DNA from: Sphaeroforma sirkka
Taxonomy: Eukaryota > Opisthokonta > Ichthyosporea > Ichthyophonida
Direction: 5' to 3'
DNA length: 20,000 bases
NCBI GenBank assembly: GCA_001586965.3
Contig: LUCW03000837.1
Coordinates: 1-20,000 of the forward strand
In this document: piece by piece, positions 16,975-20,000 of the stretch
Numbering within the stretch: position 1 is the stretch's first letter
How the letters are laid out: each line of letters begins with the position of its first letter
Program-made: the position numbers and the translations under genes
The notes under the pieces: model-generated
Seen by the model: the letters and a program-made list of their open reading frames with translations, nothing else
What the model was told of the DNA's origin: nothing
Database searches by the model: none

Positions 16975-19900
16975 GTGGTGATTGCACATCATCCCCCATT
17001 TATTCCCTACACTAAAGACGTGGGTTTGAACATAGAATGCCACAGATTGGTGGACCTGAACGCTTACCTCTTAGTTCGCTCGCTGGTTACGTTTATGAAA
17101 TGTGGCTCTTCTATGAGTTGGCAGCGGCGGACTTGCCGCCGGAGGATCGTCAAGTTTTAGTTGCAGCATTTCGTACCTACCCAGCAGCACTCAAACACTT
17201 GTATGGATGTAATACAGCGTGGCGTAAATAGACGAAACTTACCAACCGTTTTGGGTATACGAGGCAAGATGCTTTCACCAATGAGGACGAAACATTTTTC
17301 AACAAACAAACACAGTATGTTGTCAATGCGGCCACTACACTTTCATCGATCAAGAAGGACTACCGTTTATCTGTCGGAGAGTAACAACAGCAACAACTCA
17401 ATTTTTGGGCGAGTTGTCACGCGCTTTTCAACCTGTCTGCACAATCGGTGGATGTGCTTCCTCTTTCGTCGTTCACTTTACCAATGAAGAGTCCAATGTC
17501 GATGGATGGCGACGTCACTATATATATATATATATATATTATACTAGCTTTTCATGCTTTACGTTATTTCAAATACACAGATGAGTCGTACACAAATCAA
17601 ACGATATACATGCTGCGCAGACTGCCTATGTCTACTAGGGGAGCAGCACATTTGTCCGAAATTTCGATTCCGTGGAATCAAAGGAACTGACATTGGAGCC
17701 CGGCGATCGTTACATTGTATAAAGTAACGCTGCAAATATTATATTAGATAGTATGCCAACAATTGCTAGTGCTGATTCATATAGTGAGTTGGAAATACAA
17801 TTCTCATATGGTTCTGTAAAAGAGCATCATCGACCACGTGAGTTACGCACTAGGCAGTGAGATAAGACATATAGTGACTCTTCCACATTTTCAATGTACA
17901 TTTACCGACTTTGTTCATTATTTAAGATTTTATCTGAAAGCACCACTGGGACCATCTACCGATCACAGATTAGAAACTTTAACTGAACCGAAAACTGTGT
18001 TACGGATGACCGCCTTCGAGATAACAGTGGCCAGGCGAATAGCAATAGGAGTGTGCTGACTGACGGAAATGCGATACATACCTGCCCCTCACGATTGATG
18101 AACGTTACCAGGCCAATTGACCCACCGCCTTGAGCAACTACCTTTCTTAGCTCAACAGTTAAACCGCATGCCTCCGTCACACAGCAGCAGGTTGCTAACT
18201 TTTGGAGGAGTTCACGGTGGATTGCCAATACCACTCTCGGGATGAGATAGTACCAGGGGTGAATGATCCATACCCGGACCTCAATAAGATAGAGCAGTGG
18301 CTCAAGGCAACATATTTAGAGGCTCATAAGTAACCGGTGAGGGGGCCATTTATCAAACTCCCTTGACTCGGTTGGCAACCTAGGGGTCAACGTGATGGGA
18401 TTCATGTGGACGGATTCATTTGTCACCAAGATGAAAACTTTATTTATTCGGCTACAGGAAGCTATCTACACGAATGTCACTGTTGGTACCCACCTGTTTT
18501 GCTAGATAATATTCAGGACCAACTCCGCCCAACGTATGACCAACACATGAGTCGTCGGCGGCTCTCGTCTACTGATGATAATTCCAGCCGAGAACTGGCT
18601 GTTCTCGTTGTACCGTATCAATATATTTGTGCGGATATTGCACGAGAGGTAGATAAGCAAAGAATCTTTTACACCAGGCCTTACTACTTGTGTGCACACT
18701 AGATATTGCGGTTCCCGAACCACTTGCTATTGTAGGGAGCAATAATGTCGTCAAATTGTTCAATGGTGTTAAGGAGTTACGCCTCGCACTGCGGTATTTT
18801 GTTCCGGCGGCGTATTATGGTTTTTAGAAGGTATCACTGGTCCAAACATTGAACTTTTATGGTCCTATGAAGTTGGCTGCGGATGTGGGTAAACTTGTGT
18901 TAGTAGTGTCTCGTGAATACCCCAAGAACCGAAGTGAAAGTAGGGAATGAGACACGCGCAGCATGTCTCGGGGTTCTTTTGGTTCGTCTCGTGAACGCAG
19001 TCGGTCTCGAGAGCGAAACCATGATCGAGGGAGATTCTACGATCGCTACAGAAGTAGGGGTGCGGATGACTCGAGTCGCTCTATTGATAGATATCGAAGA
19101 GAGCGCTCGCATGATATCCCATATCAGATGCGGGATGGTACTCGCTCTATGCATGAACGCCGGCAGTCCGACGATAACCGGCCGTGGTATAGGTCCTCGA
19201 GCTAGAATGTACCCACCTGCCCGAAGTGTAAATTGTGTCATAAAGACAAACTGTGTCCCGCCTGCCACTCGTGCCAACAGCCAAGGCACTATTCTAACAT
19301 ATGCCCATCAGTGAAAACTGTTGCAGCGGCGGCTACTATCTCAGCATTTACTCCTATATTGGGTGTTGATGTACCCAGCAAATATGATCCGGGGACAGGA
19401 CGGGACCCGTGATCAAGGCATATTGTGAGGACGAATCAATCGATGACTAAATGAACTCAGGTTCCTGGCCAGCTATGATCAGTCGTGTTTTTGCTTTGAC
19501 GCTCAACTTTCCTATCATTAATGTCCCACCAATCTGTATGAAAGATTTTGTAAAGAGGCGGAATGAATCACTTTTGCAACAAGTGTTATCCACGCTGTTG
19601 TTGCATGTTAATTCTGGGAATTTCTACCTTATTTGAATCATCTACCGTCGATTTTACGTAGCCGACTGGCTGCCCATGAATTGCCAGATCTTGTTCGGAT
19701 TCGATCACTTACAGGAGAATCTTATAGGAACAACCTGGGACGAAGCATTTACCCCATCAAAGTTTACTTTGTAATTACTAAAGGTCAGCTATTCTTTTGG
19801 GTTTCTGATGCCCCGCTCGCATAAAATCATAGCAAATATCGAGGTGCCTCGTGCTTTGACCCCACGTGTGCCAAAGACTACCGCATGACGATGAACTATG

Positions 19901-20000
19901 TTATCGTGAATGGACGTATGTACCGCTTATCTTATGTACTGCCGTTGAAGAGCGACATAACTGAGCACTCACACAGTAGTCCGCGTGCGACCTAGCGGCT
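16975..20000 (+). mobile_element. Fossil retroelement gag-protease region, running off the window
   Basis: Plus-strand, protein-like pieces run through the region. An alpha-helical gag-like part is near 17037-17231 (YEMWLFYELAAADLPPEDR, LVAAFRTYPAALKHLYG). Less clear pieces lie at 17.8-18.9 kb. An Arg/Ser-dipeptide-rich stretch spans about 18963-19205 (SRERSRSRERNHDRGR). Then comes a zinc knuckle of exact C-x2-C-x4-H-x4-C spacing (CHSCQQPRHYSNIC, about 19264-19305). A protease-like tail with ILFGFDHLQENLIGTTWD lies near 19690-19740. This order is that of gag-nucleocapsid-protease in Ty3/gypsy-type elements. It is broken by many changes and looks older than the 12-16 kb element. A (TA)n run lies inside it at 17519-17541. 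Confidence 0.6.
17519..17541. repeat. Short (TA)n microsatellite
   Basis: About eleven TA units inside the right-hand fossil region, interrupting otherwise mixed sequence. Confidence 0.85.

Noticed and set aside
1-20000. tRNA or rRNA genes
   Set aside because: No cloverleaf with A and B box-like sequence and no rRNA-like stretch was recognised by eye on either strand; a dedicated RNA search was not possible.

Overview
This is a eukaryotic nuclear window. The evidence is one protein-coding gene split by four GT-AG introns, long (TA)n and (GT)n microsatellites, and several decayed retroelements. Most of it is A+T-rich, with a more G+C-balanced island at about 9.06-10.85 kb. The carrier gene, a lysine-pathway/human-like phosphopantetheinyl transferase remnant and Ty3/gypsy-type fossils fit a unicellular relative of animals and fungi, such as an ichthyosporean. 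That placement is a guess and is not proved by the sequence.

Layout. 1-2475: non-coding, with microsatellites, a 70-bp-period duplication and a tandem TGACTCA cluster. 2476-6500 (+): a complete five-exon gene for a 290-residue mitochondrial carrier (SLC25 family) with atypical signatures in repeats 1 and 2. Its first intron is packed with dinucleotide repeats. Introns 2 and 3 carry extra copies of the 5' end of the exon that follows, and one of these is an in-phase 33-nt possible mini-exon. 6501-8433: non-coding, with a large microsatellite block at 7018-7310. 8434-8990 (-): two pieces of a phosphopantetheinyl transferase gene (AASDHPPT/Lys5 type) whose catalytic middle is missing.

The right half is mostly fossil mobile DNA. 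9.06-9.75 kb (-): a retroelement RT-connection/RNase H remnant, perhaps DIRS-like. 9.88-10.56 kb (+): a broken unrecognised ORF, meeting a coiled-coil ORF at 10.43-10.83 kb (-). 11238-11401: a perfect 82-bp tandem duplication. 11.57-12.17 kb (+): a protease-like fossil. 12174-16400: a Ty3/gypsy-type fossil with gag, protease and RT on the minus strand. It is bracketed by a 338-bp direct repeat (97.6% identical) and a roughly 103-bp inverted repeat. 16.98 kb to the right edge (+): an older gag-protease fossil with an SR-rich stretch and a CCHC zinc knuckle, related to the 11.57 kb piece.

Only the carrier gene looks intact and likely to be expressed. The strongest candidates for something unusual are the exon-start copies in its introns and the mixed direct/inverted repeat arrangement around the gypsy-type fossil.
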